From positions 1,488,001-1,552,000 of the forward strand of contig OZ245731.1 of the NCBI GenBank assembly GCA_965227155.1: DNA of 64,000 nucleotides, given 5' to 3'. This DNA comes from UBA6059 sp965227155 (GTDB taxonomy: Bacteria > Bacteroidota > Bacteroidia > Cytophagales > Cyclobacteriaceae). Positions within the stretch are counted from its first letter, which is position 1. Every line of letters begins with the position of its first letter. Below, in pieces: positions 18,529 through 26,997 of the stretch. Under the pieces are notes generated by a model that was not told where the DNA came from, did not search any database, and saw nothing but the letters and a program-made list of their open reading frames with translations. The position numbers and the translations under genes are program-made.

Positions 18529-18651
18529 ATGAGCTTGAGTTACTTAAACCTTACTTACGAATTGAAAAAATTAGACATTCCCAAAGAGCTGATTTTACAG
18601 CTCAAAAGCCAGTCAAATGCCGACGATTTGCTAGGTATTATTTACAAATAG
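18529..18651 (+). CDS. Possible small protein or gene remnant (40 aa)
   Basis: ATG at 18529 reads 40 codons to TAG, with a coding-like composition (Leu/Lys-rich, containing ELKKLDIPKELILQLKSQSN). In-frame codons extend upstream to a TAA near 18480 with a GTG start option. It may be the tail of a larger gene lost at insertion, or a short regulatory peptide. No family recognised. Confidence 0.3.
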   Translation: MSLSYLNLTYELKKLDIPKELILQLKSQSNADDLLGIIYK

Positions 18652-18688
18652 CTTGTGGAGAAATACTATTAATTTGAATCATTTTTAC

Positions 18689-18714
18689 CCCCGGCTCTGG
18701 CAGTCGGGGTTTTT
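18689..18714 (+). terminator. Intrinsic terminator (copy 2 of the 26-bp direct repeat)
   Basis: Exact copy of 16411-16436, here followed by two more T. The flanks are weakly similar too (GAATnAT upstream of both), while the sequence beyond differs. Confidence 0.85.
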
Positions 18715-18819
18715 TTGTCTTTAGATATTTACCAAAAATCGATAGTTCCCCTCCATTGATCTAGTAATAAAATCTTCGGCTTTTTCAGAGCGTAAATTGT
18801 CTACTGAAAAGGAAGGGAA

Positions 18820-20583
18820 ATGAGATTGTTTGCATTATTAGCATTGGTAATATTGACGCTTGCTCAGCCTGCGAAGGCCGTTACTTTTACGACCAGTCAG
18901 TCAGGCTCATGGTCGTCATCCAGTACCTGGGTAGGCAATAACCGACCCACCAGCGTTGGTGGTGGTGATGTTATTACTATCAATCATGAGATTAGCGGTG
19001 GAAATGTCTCTTTAAATATCAATTCTACTGGCACCATCACCATCAATCTGGCGGCTAATGTGGAAGTTAACCAGTTTCAGCTCAACAACTCTGCCGGTGC
19101 CACCCTCATTATCAATACCAACGGCTATGAATTTATCGTAGAAAACACACTCAGCATCAATAACAACAGTTTGCTTCTTGATATCAACGGAGACCTTGCA
19201 GCAGGCGCTTTGCAGATCAATAACAATAGCAGTATCGATATCAGTGGTGATGCGGAAATAGATGGAAATTTTCAAATGAATGGCAGTGGCATGGCTACCG
19301 TAGGAGGCCGGCTGTATGTAGATAACAACCTAAGCCTAAATGGCGGTAGTGGGTTGAGTGTATCCGGCATCACAGAAATTGATGGACAACTGACCTCAAA
19401 TGGTGGCGGTACTCTATTCTTCGGTGATGATGTGGAAACTGAAAACTTTACGGCCAATAATGGCGCTACTATAATTGCACAAGGCAATGTAAAAGCCGAC
19501 GGCAACCTCACCCTCAACGGCGGTGGTCAGTTTACCATTACCGGTGATCTTGAGGTAGATGGCAATGCTCAGCTGGGGAGTGACCTGACAGTGCAGGGCA
19601 ATAGTGAATTTGACAACAATGTGACCATAAATAATGCTGAAATCAGCTTAAATGGTGAGGTAACGACTGATGGGAATGTGACCATTAATGGGGGATCATT
19701 GTCTGCAGAGGATGGTATAGAAGTCGATGGTAACTTTGTGGTCAATGGGAGTGGTTTTGCCAGCATAAGTGGAAATTCCACCATCGAAGGGTTTTTTAGA
19801 GCTAATGATAACGCCACCATACAGAGCGATCAAACCAATGTAGAAGGAAATATCACGGTCAATGGTAGTGCCACCTTAACTGTAAATGGCACCCTGACTA
19901 CCGAAAGCAATTTTACAAACAATGGTACTATCAGAGGCAGTGGACTTATTTCCTGGGAGGGTAATTTTACCAACAATAGCAATATCTATGATATGCACAA
20001 CAATCTGGTCTACTCATCAGGACAGGTTCCTGTGGGTTCGTCCTACGATTTTAATAATGGCGCATTGCCTATCAAATTGATCAGCTTTGAGGTAAATCAA
20101 ATCGATGGCAATGTTGTGATCTCCTGGCAAACTGTCCTTGAAATCAATAATGATTATTTTGAAATTCAAAGATCCATGGATGGCCAGGCCTTTGAAACCA
20201 TAGCTACCCTGGCAGGTGCCGGCAATAGCACACGGCCACTCAGTTACACCACCATCGACCCTGATCCAATAAAAAGTCTGGTTTATTATCGACTGAAACA
20301 AACGGATTATGATGGTCAATATGAAATCTTTGATATGGTTGCTTTTCACCACACAGTACAAAGCAAAACCATTACCGCATATCCGAATCCTACACAAGAT
20401 TTTATTTACTGGGATTTTGAAATTGAGCAGGCAGCAGTTTTTGATCTAATGGGTAACCTCAAAAGCGAAGTGATCTTACATGGCAGATCCCTGGATCTTA
20501 CTGGATTACCTTCGGGGATTTATATTCTTCGTATTCAGGATACTTCCGGACGTATCCACACCCAAAGAATTGTGAAAAAATAA
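18820..20583 (+). CDS. Secreted beta-repeat protein with type IX secretion sorting domain
   Basis: 587 residues. A Sec signal peptide (about 1-20, ending PAKA) is followed by a long Asn/Gly/Thr-rich region (about 25-395) built of imperfect repeats of roughly 20 residues with a recurring DGN-(x)n-NGSG/NGGG pattern, expected to fold as a beta-helix or stacked beta solenoid. A fibronectin-like segment (KLISFEVNQIDGNVVISWQT) and the linker YYRLKQTDYDGQYE precede the C-terminal Por sorting tail (AYPNPTQDF ... GLPSGIYILRIQD ... RIVKK), which directs type IX secretion and surface attachment. A surface adhesin or matrix role is likely, but no enzyme motif was seen. Its stop abuts the ZIP gene end with no gap. 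Confidence 0.88.
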   Translation: MRLFALLALVILTLAQPAKAVTFTTSQSGSWSSSSTWVGNNRPTSVGGGDVITINHEISGGNVSLNINSTGTITINLAANVEVNQFQLNNSAGATLIINTNGYEFIVENTLSINNNSLLLDINGDLAAGALQINNNSSIDISGDAEIDGNFQMNGSGMATVGGRLYVDNNLSLNGGSGLSVSGITEIDGQLTSNGGGTLFFGDDVETENFTANNGATIIAQGNVKADGNLTLNGGGQFTITGDLEVDGNAQLGSDLTVQGNSEFDNNVTINNAEISLNGEVTTDGNVTINGGSLSAEDGIEVDGNFVVNGSGFASISGNSTIEGFFRANDNATIQSDQTNVEGNITVNGSATLTVNGTLTTESNFTNNGTIRGSGLISWEGNFTNNSNIYDMHNNLVYSSGQVPVGSSYDFNNGALPIKLISFEVNQIDGNVVISWQTVLEINNDYFEIQRSMDGQAFETIATLAGAGNSTRPLSYTTIDPDPIKSLVYYRLKQTDYDGQYEIFDMVAFHHTVQSKTITAYPNPTQDFIYWDFEIEQAAVFDLMGNLKSEVILHGRSLDLTGLPSGIYILRIQDTSGRIHTQRIVKK

Positions 20584-21321
20584 CTACAATACCCACTCCG
20601 CAAGAATAGCAAGGCTTATTCCAAACAGCGTAATGAGTATTTTTGAGAAGCTCCATCGGTGACCCGGTGTAGATTCAAAAAATATGGTGGTTGAGATATG
20701 CAGAAAACTTCCACTGACAATTGCAAATAAGATTACAATGAGAGATTCTGATGTGTGCAGAAGAAAGTCTCCTATCCATAATCCCAATGGACTCATCATC
20801 GAAAATATAATCAATAGCAGAATAGGCTTAGGCCTGGTGGCAAATTCGCAAGTCAACAAAGACATCAATGCAAAGGCTGCCGGCATTTTATGAAGTACTA
20901 TTCCAATTAGCAAAGCACTGCTATCGTGCTGTTCATGTATGGCTGAAGGATGGGCTACCAAAGTGCCTTCAAGCAATGCGTGCACAGAAAGACCAATCAT
21001 AAGGAAATATATGGATGTAGTAGAGTGCTGATGCTTATCACTGTGATGATGGACATGGCCATGCTCTACACCGGCGGTTACAAACTCCAAAATATACTGG
21101 AACATAAATCCACCCAACACCAACAGCCCTATATACTGAGGATCTTCGCTTGTGTGAAACAGCTCCGGTAGTATGTGAATGATGGTGATACTAAATAGAT
21201 AGGAGCCGGCAAATACAAGCGGTAATCGAATTCTGCCCGCATCCAGCTTAGGTAATGCATATACGAGCAGGCCTCCAAGAAGCGCAGTAGCAAGTAGGAT
21301 TAAGCTGTTGAGGACCATCAT
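20584..21321 (-). CDS. ZIP-family metal transporter
   Basis: Integral membrane protein of 245 residues with about eight helices. ZIP signatures are the metal-binding SVHALLEGTLV and VLHKMPAAFAL helices and a cytoplasmic His-rich loop (EHGHVHHHSDKHQH) typical of zinc or other divalent-metal transporters. It is the last gene of a tight operon apbE-methyltransferase-ZIP, its start overlapping the methyltransferase stop by 4 bases. The metal cannot be assigned from sequence. Confidence 0.9.
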   Translation of the reverse strand: MMVLNSLILLATALLGGLLVYALPKLDAGRIRLPLVFAGSYLFSITIIHILPELFHTSEDPQYIGLLVLGGFMFQYILEFVTAGVEHGHVHHHSDKHQHSTTSIYFLMIGLSVHALLEGTLVAHPSAIHEQHDSSALLIGIVLHKMPAAFALMSLLTCEFATRPKPILLLIIFSMMSPLGLWIGDFLLHTSESLIVILFAIVSGSFLHISTTIFFESTPGHRWSFSKILITLFGISLAILAEWVL

Positions 21322-22049
21322 TTCTTAAGCCAAAAAATAAGCCTGTCTGATTGCTCTGGCTCATAGGGAGCCATGTGGTAATCTCCGTACGTATCAATGA
21401 GCTTCAAACCTGCATTTCTAAAATATTCTAAAAACTCTATTCTTCTGATGGCTTTCACCTTTTCCAAATATTCGTATTCCTTACCACCATCCTTGAAATT
21501 TATTTTCTTAAGAATAAATTCCCCATCGTAGCTTTTATTGATGTGAAACTCGATATTATCGATGATTTTCACCTCCTCATGAACCAATTCATTGATCACC
21601 ACATAGGGATTGAGGAAATCCAACAAAAAGCTACCACCTGGTTTTAGCGCCGCTGCCATAGCTTTGATGGCTTGCTCGTGCTCGACATGTGTATCAAAAT
21701 ATCCGAAGCTGGTAAACAGGTTTAGCACCACATTAAAAGCCTCCTTTTTATAAACTTCGCGCATATCATGCCTCGCAAAATGCAACTTGTCATTTTCAAA
21801 AGCTTTGGCATGATCAATATTCTGTGCAGAGAGATCGATACCCTCTACCTCAAAACCCATGTTGTTAAGCTGGATGGCATGCCGGCCCTTGCCACAGGCG
21901 ACATCCAGAATTTTTTGGCCGGGTGCGATACCCAATTGCTCTACCAGCACACTGATAAAGGCACGCGCCTCATCATAATCCCTATGCTTGTATAGAACAT
22001 GATAAAAAGGAGAGTCAAACCAAGTACCAAACCACTCTGTTTGCCCCAT
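21318..22049 (-). CDS. Class I SAM-dependent methyltransferase
   Basis: 243 residues with a Rossmann methyltransferase core: motif I ILDVACGKGRHAIQL, acidic end of strand 2 in VEGIDLS, and LNLFTSFGYF in the motif IV region, a loop seen in a Bacteroidota group of small-molecule methyltransferases. The substrate is unknown. The start lies 2 bases after the apbE stop, and the stop overlaps the ZIP gene start. Confidence 0.88.
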   Translation of the reverse strand: MGQTEWFGTWFDSPFYHVLYKHRDYDEARAFISVLVEQLGIAPGQKILDVACGKGRHAIQLNNMGFEVEGIDLSAQNIDHAKAFENDKLHFARHDMREVYKKEAFNVVLNLFTSFGYFDTHVEHEQAIKAMAAALKPGGSFLLDFLNPYVVINELVHEEVKIIDNIEFHINKSYDGEFILKKINFKDGGKEYEYLEKVKAIRRIEFLEYFRNAGLKLIDTYGDYHMAPYEPEQSDRLIFWLKK

Positions 22050-22051
22050 GC

Positions 22052-23077
22052 CTACTCTACGTTCATGAAATTTTTGATGCCTTCTGTCGCAAAGGTCTGA
22101 ATTTGACCCTGCTCATCAGCATAAATCAGAAAAGCATCTATTTCGGGCATATCCATGGCTATTGCCCTGGCCTTTTCAAAACCGAGCACCATAAAGCCTG
22201 TGGCCAGTGCATCTGCGGTCATACAATCCGGTGCAAATACGGAAGCACTCAACAAAGAATGTTCAACAGGATAGCCCGTGAAGGGGCTTATGGTATGGGA
22301 TATCTTCCTGCCATCTTTGATGTAAAAATTACGATAGTTGCCTGAAGTGGCCAATGCCCTGTTTTCCAGGTAGACGGTAGCTTTTAACCTTCGGCTGGTT
22401 TGGTCAACCGTAGGGTCATCAATCCCGATCAGCCAGGGCTTTTGCTTAGAGCTCTCGCCTTTACATCGCACCTCGCCTCCAATTTCCACCATATAGTTTT
22501 TGATACCCTTCGATTCAAGAAAATCTGCTACTACATCTACCCCATAACCCTTGGCAATAGCACTGAAATCGAGATACATTTCATCTTGTGGCTTGAAGGC
22601 ACGCTGCTGGTCAAATCTGATACGGTCAAAACCTACCAACAATAAAAGTGAATCTACTGATGCGCTATCCAGAATGTTTTCTTCACTTCCAGGCCCAAAG
22701 CCCCATGCATTAACCAGCGGGCCCACTGTAGGGTCAAATGCCCCATTAGTAAGGGTATATACCTCATCGCTTTTTAACAACACTTCGTAAAAAAGCTCAT
22801 TATCAAATTCTACCTCATTTTCATTATTGAAGCGGCTTATTTGGGATTCCTCTATATAAGTACTGAGCACATTATTAAATAATATCAATACACTATCAAC
22901 TTCAGCCTGGTAACTTTTCGCATCAGGATGAAGGTATTTCACTGAATATGGAATGGGCCCCATAGTGGTTCCCTGCAGGGTAACTAAGGGTAAGGCTACC
23001 GGCTTTTGCGTATACCGTATAATCAGAATGACTGCACAGGCAAAGATGATAATCCCTATAGCTCTCCGCTTCTTCAT
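22052..23077 (-). CDS. apbE: FAD:protein FMN transferase (ApbE family)
   Basis: Attaches FMN covalently to threonine of target flavoproteins such as Na+-translocating NADH:quinone reductase subunits. The 341 residues start with one membrane-anchoring hydrophobic segment (IGIIIFACAVILIIRYT), no lipobox cysteine, then the ApbE core with LDFSAIAKGYGVDVVADFL, LATSGNYRNFY and HTISPFTGYPVEH. First gene of a three-gene minus-strand operon; divergent from ruvB across 131 bases. Its flavoprotein targets are outside the window. Confidence 0.93.
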   Translation of the reverse strand: MKKRRAIGIIIFACAVILIIRYTQKPVALPLVTLQGTTMGPIPYSVKYLHPDAKSYQAEVDSVLILFNNVLSTYIEESQISRFNNENEVEFDNELFYEVLLKSDEVYTLTNGAFDPTVGPLVNAWGFGPGSEENILDSASVDSLLLLVGFDRIRFDQQRAFKPQDEMYLDFSAIAKGYGVDVVADFLESKGIKNYMVEIGGEVRCKGESSKQKPWLIGIDDPTVDQTSRRLKATVYLENRALATSGNYRNFYIKDGRKISHTISPFTGYPVEHSLLSASVFAPDCMTADALATGFMVLGFEKARAIAMDMPEIDAFLIYADEQGQIQTFATEGIKNFMNVE

Positions 23078-23208
23078 GAATGCTTGGTTTAAAGTCGCAA
23101 TTTAATAGAACTGTATAAGAATTAGTCCCAATTGGCTCAGTATTAAAGCACTGCCTTACTATCTGATAAACCCATGATTTATCTTTAATTTAGCAGAAAA
23201 CGGAGTTT

Positions 23209-24237
23209 ATGCGAGAGGACTATCTTCAGGCGGATGGCAGCGAAATGGGAGATTCGGAGCGAGAGATAGAAAAAGCACTGCGGCCCTTATCTTTTGAGGA
23301 TTTTACAGGTCAGCAAAAGGTAGTTGATAACATCAAAGTGTTTGTAATGGCAGCTGCCAAGCGCAACGAGCCTCTGGATCATGTATTGCTACATGGCCCT
23401 CCCGGACTGGGAAAGACTACCCTTTCGCATATTATCTCACATGAGCTGGGTTCTAATCTTAAAATTACAAGCGGCCCGGTACTAGATAAGCCCGGTGACC
23501 TGGCTGGTCTATTGACCAACCTGGAAACTGGTGATGTCCTTTTCATCGATGAAATCCACCGGCTCAATGCAGTTGTAGAGGAATATCTTTATTCTGCCAT
23601 GGAAGATTTCCGCATTGATATTATGCTGGATAGCGGACCTAATGCAAGGTCGGTTCAGATTGGCTTAAATCCATTTACACTGATTGGTGCAACTACCAGA
23701 TCAGGGTTGCTGACAGCACCCTTAAGAGCGCGCTTTGGTATCAATGCCCGACTGGAATACTATGATGCCAAGCTACTGACACGAATTGTACAACGCTCCT
23801 CAGATATCCTCAATACGCCTATAGATGATGATGCTGCCTACGAAATTGCCAGTCGGAGCAGGGGTACCCCAAGAATCGCCAATAACCTATTACGCAGAAC
23901 CCGTGATTTTGCACAAATCAAAGGCAGAGGTATCATCACCAAAGAGATAGCCGAAATGGCCCTCAAAGCACTGGATGTAGATCAGCATGGTCTGGACGAG
24001 ATGGACAATAGGATACTGGCTACCATCATCAATAAATTCAAAGGTGGGCCGGTAGGAATTTCCACCATTGCTACAGCGTGCAGTGAAGAAGCAGAAACCA
24101 TCGAAGAGGTGTACGAGCCGTTTTTAATCCAGGAGGGCTATATCAAGAGAACTTCGCGTGGCAGGGAAGCTACTGAATTGGCTTACAAGCATATTGGTAA
24201 AATACCTCCGGCACAGATGGGTACATTGTTCGAATAA
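23209..24237 (+). CDS. ruvB: Holliday junction branch migration ATPase RuvB
   Basis: Hexameric AAA+ motor that, with RuvA, drives branch migration of Holliday junctions. 342 residues with Walker A GPPGLGKTTL, Walker B LFIDEIHRL, the RuvB-specific GATTRSGLLTAPLRARFG, and a C-terminal winged helix (EEVYEPFLIQEGYIKRTSRGR). ruvA and ruvC are not adjacent. It precedes queG by 10 bases, probably in one transcript. Confidence 0.98.
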   Translation: MREDYLQADGSEMGDSEREIEKALRPLSFEDFTGQQKVVDNIKVFVMAAAKRNEPLDHVLLHGPPGLGKTTLSHIISHELGSNLKITSGPVLDKPGDLAGLLTNLETGDVLFIDEIHRLNAVVEEYLYSAMEDFRIDIMLDSGPNARSVQIGLNPFTLIGATTRSGLLTAPLRARFGINARLEYYDAKLLTRIVQRSSDILNTPIDDDAAYEIASRSRGTPRIANNLLRRTRDFAQIKGRGIITKEIAEMALKALDVDQHGLDEMDNRILATIINKFKGGPVGISTIATACSEEAETIEEVYEPFLIQEGYIKRTSRGREATELAYKHIGKIPPAQMGTLFE

Positions 24238-24247
24238 AATCTAGTTC

Positions 24248-25195
24248 TTGCCAGATCAGCATACCATCGATAAAAATACGCACCTGGTGAAAGCCTTAGC
24301 CGCTGATCTGGGTTTCCAATACTGTGGCATATCGAAAGCTGAATTTTTGAAGGATGAGGCCGAAAAGCTTGAAACCTGGCTCAAAAGGGGCTATCAGGGT
24401 CAGATGTCCTACCTCGAAAATCATTTTGACAAACGCCTCGACCCTACCTTACTGGTACCGGGTGCCAAATCAGTGATCTCCCTGCTTTACAATTATTATC
24501 CTCCTGTGGAGCATCAGCAACATAAGCCTTACAAAATTGCAAAATACTCTTACGGTAAGGATTACCATTTTGTGGTAAAAGACAAGTTGAAGGCTTTTAT
24601 GAGCCAACTGCAAAATGAAGTGGGTCATGTGGAAGGCCGGGTTTTTGTCGATTCTGCACCTGTGCATGAACGGGCCTGGGCTGCCAAAAGTGGCCTGGGC
24701 TGGATAGGTAAAAACTCATTGCTGCTCAATCGCTCGATGGGCAGTTTTTTCTTTTTGGCAGAGCTGATCATAGACCTGCCGCTTAAGCCGGATGGGCCTA
24801 TCAAAGACTACTGCGGCACGTGCACTGCCTGTCAGGATGCCTGTCCGACCGATGCTATACCTGAACCCTATGTGGTAGATGGGAGTCGGTGTATTTCCTA
24901 TCTCACCATCGAGCTAAAAGATCAAATACCAGCAGAGTTTCAGGACAATATGGAAGACTGGATATTCGGTTGCGATATTTGCCAGGATGTATGTCCATGG
25001 AATCGGTTTTCAAAGCCACACCGTGAGCCTGAGTTCAGCCCACAGGGTTGGGAAAAGTTTTCTAAACAGGACTGGGAAGAAATGACCAAGGAGGTGTTTC
25101 AGAAAGTATTTAAAAAATCGGCTGTTAAGCGTACCAAGTTTGAAGGTCTCCAGCGCAACATCCAGTTTGTCAAGGACAAAAAAAATCCCGGATAA
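24248..25195 (+). CDS. queG: Epoxyqueuosine reductase QueG
   Basis: Catalyses the last step of queuosine tRNA modification, reducing epoxyqueuosine with a cobalamin cofactor and two [4Fe-4S] clusters. 315 residues; cluster motifs CGTCTACQDACP and CDICQDVCPW are intact, and the N-terminal LGFQYCGISKAEFL is typical. The start is TTG at 24248: the frame is closed by TAG six bases upstream, and this start gives the usual length; a GTG at 24287 would trim 13 residues. The stop lies inside a terminator hairpin. Confidence 0.95.
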   Translation: MPDQHTIDKNTHLVKALAADLGFQYCGISKAEFLKDEAEKLETWLKRGYQGQMSYLENHFDKRLDPTLLVPGAKSVISLLYNYYPPVEHQQHKPYKIAKYSYGKDYHFVVKDKLKAFMSQLQNEVGHVEGRVFVDSAPVHERAWAAKSGLGWIGKNSLLLNRSMGSFFFLAELIIDLPLKPDGPIKDYCGTCTACQDACPTDAIPEPYVVDGSRCISYLTIELKDQIPAEFQDNMEDWIFGCDICQDVCPWNRFSKPHREPEFSPQGWEKFSKQDWEEMTKEVFQKVFKKSAVKRTKFEGLQRNIQFVKDKKNPG

Positions 25196-25206
25196 ACCGG
25201 GATTTT
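25177..25206. terminator. Bidirectional intrinsic terminator overlapping the queG stop
   Basis: ATCCCGG (25185-25191), loop ATAAA, CCGGGAT (25197-25203), flanked by eight A on the left and TTTT on the right. It should stop ruvB-queG and, more strongly, the minus-strand gene at 25223. Confidence 0.9.
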
Positions 25207-25222
25207 CGGGGGTTAATGTCGC

Positions 25223-25414
25223 CTATACGGCCACTTTTTTAAATTGCCTATTCAATATCGATAAATACAAACTGCTGAATTGCTTGTAGCACCATTCTTT
25301 AAATTCTACCAATTCAGCCGGGACTAGAGCTTTTATCGCTTTTCTCAGCTCTTTCTCAAATAGAAACCGATCAAAACTCACCTTGTGTAAAATGGTTTTA
25401 AAATACTCTAACAT
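25223..25414 (-). CDS. Small basic hypothetical protein (63 aa)
   Basis: 63 residues, Lys-rich and helical-looking (FEKELRKAIKALVPAELVEFKEWCYKQF), ending FKKVAV. No domain recognised. It is supported by the strong minus-strand terminator directly downstream and a long non-coding upstream stretch. Probably real; function unknown. Confidence 0.65.
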   Translation of the reverse strand: MLEYFKTILHKVSFDRFLFEKELRKAIKALVPAELVEFKEWCYKQFSSLYLSILNRQFKKVAV

Positions 25415-25542
25415 AGCTTTAGAATAATTTTTGGTAAAACATTGGTATTTCTTGTAACGTACATCTAACTAAGAGATTCTAAAAGTTAATGATTTCCTGT
25501 TAATTTTACAACGATCAATTTCACAAAAATTGCGCTTTAAAC

Positions 25543-26994
25543 ATGAAACAAACGTTTGCATTTGCTTCATCGGTAATAACGGCAATACTACTTAGCGGGT
25601 TACAATTATTTGCGCAAGAAATCAGCATAGATTTAGGGCCTGATCAAATTGCTGTTAATCAGCTTTACACAATCACTCTAACAGTAAAAAATGGGAAGCT
25701 GGAGAGCTATGATGCATTTCCTGAAATCAAAGGGTTTTTAAAACGCGGCACCTCTTCTTCCTCCTCTACAAATTTTATCAATGGGCGTATCAGCTCCTCA
25801 CAGAGTATTACACAAAACTATCAGGCACGTGCAGAAGGTTCCTATACCATCCCCCCATTTACCATGGAGGTTAACGGTGAGCGTGTTCAATCCCAGGGAA
25901 AGACTATCACTGTAGGACCACCTGCCCAACGAAAGCAGCAGCGGTACGATCCCTTTGGTACAGACCCTTTTCAGGACTTTTTTGGCAGGCAGAATACGCC
26001 TAAGGAATATATTGATGTAGAGGCTGATGCCTTTTTAGCCCTAACAACTGACAAGGATGAAGTCTACCTGGGTGAAGGATTTACGGTGACACTGGCCTTC
26101 TATGTGTCAGAAAGTAATCGCGCCGACATGCGTTTTTATGAGCTGGGCCGCCAAATCACCGATATCATCAAAGAAATAAAACCTTCAAACTGCTGGGAAG
26201 AAAATTTCAATATTGACAATATCAATGGAGAGCCGGTCACCCTGGGAGATAAGCGCTACTCGCAATACAAAATTTTTCAGGCTACCTATTACCCTCTCAA
26301 TCTGGAGGATATAAGCTTTCCATCGGTTGGTTTGGAGTTGATAAAATACAAGGTGGCTAAAAACCCCAGCTTCTTCGGACAAAATAAGCAGGAAGATTTC
26401 GAAACTTTCTATTCCAAACCAAAAGCCATCAAAGTAGTAGATCTCCCCCCTCATCCCTTGAAGAACCAGGTTTCAGTAGGCATGTATCGTTTGAAGGAAA
26501 ACATATCAGACCGCAATATTCAAACGGGTAACAGTTTCAATTATACCTTCGAAATACAGGGTGAAGGAAACATTTCTGCCATCAACAAACCAGTTATTAA
26601 TGATGACAGCAATTTTGACTTTTATCCTCCTAACATCCAACAGGACATCATGCGGTCTGCGGGTAGAGTACGCGGTAGTAAACAATTCAATTACTACGGC
26701 ATCCCCAATGAGCCCGGCAATTTTAATCTAAGCGACTATTTTCAATGGGTTTATTTTGATACCAGCAGGGAAAGGTATGATACCCTTAGTTCAGAAATAC
26801 AGGTGGTTGTTACGGGTGAAAGTAAGAAAAATGAGGCTATTTTATCCACAGATATGGGCTCATTCTATGATATGATCTCACTGCGAGACAATAAGCTGAT
26901 CCAGCGAGATGACCGTGGGTATTTTAAGACTTTTGCTAACATTTTTATTTTACTTATGTTCGTAGCCACGGCATTTCTGGTATTTAGAAAATAG
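25543..26994 (+). CDS. batD: BatD-family protein
   Basis: 483 residues: signal peptide ending LQLFAQ, an extracytoplasmic region of beta domains with the BatD opening pattern (IDLGPDQIAVNQLYTITLTV, then GSYTIPPFTMEVNG), and one C-terminal membrane helix (TFANIFILLMFVATAFLVFR). BatD proteins usually work with MoxR ATPases and von Willebrand-domain BatA/B proteins in envelope stress tolerance, but none of those genes is here, so this is a stand-alone copy. aroC follows after 3 bases. Confidence 0.88.
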   Translation: MKQTFAFASSVITAILLSGLQLFAQEISIDLGPDQIAVNQLYTITLTVKNGKLESYDAFPEIKGFLKRGTSSSSSTNFINGRISSSQSITQNYQARAEGSYTIPPFTMEVNGERVQSQGKTITVGPPAQRKQQRYDPFGTDPFQDFFGRQNTPKEYIDVEADAFLALTTDKDEVYLGEGFTVTLAFYVSESNRADMRFYELGRQITDIIKEIKPSNCWEENFNIDNINGEPVTLGDKRYSQYKIFQATYYPLNLEDISFPSVGLELIKYKVAKNPSFFGQNKQEDFETFYSKPKAIKVVDLPPHPLKNQVSVGMYRLKENISDRNIQTGNSFNYTFEIQGEGNISAINKPVINDDSNFDFYPPNIQQDIMRSAGRVRGSKQFNYYGIPNEPGNFNLSDYFQWVYFDTSRERYDTLSSEIQVVVTGESKKNEAILSTDMGSFYDMISLRDNKLIQRDDRGYFKTFANIFILLMFVATAFLVFRK

Positions 26995-26997
26995 TGG

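Larger units (their letters stand above)
18390..18819. other. Right-hand end of the AT-rich island
   Basis: 430 bases between the DinD-like gene and the T9SS gene. It begins AT-rich, contains one 40-codon open frame, and ends with the second copy of the nrdA terminator. GTAGTCTC at 18431-18438 repeats a sequence at 16635-16642. A purine-rich GGAAGGG precedes the ATG at 18820. Confidence 0.5.

Noticed and set aside
18890..20010. Repetitive DNA that could be taken for a CRISPR-like or satellite array
   Set aside because: The repeats are imperfect, in frame and encode a beta-repeat protein with a signal peptide and sorting tail.
25543..26994. Full Bat aerotolerance operon
   Set aside because: Only BatD is present; the neighbours are aroC and a small unknown gene.
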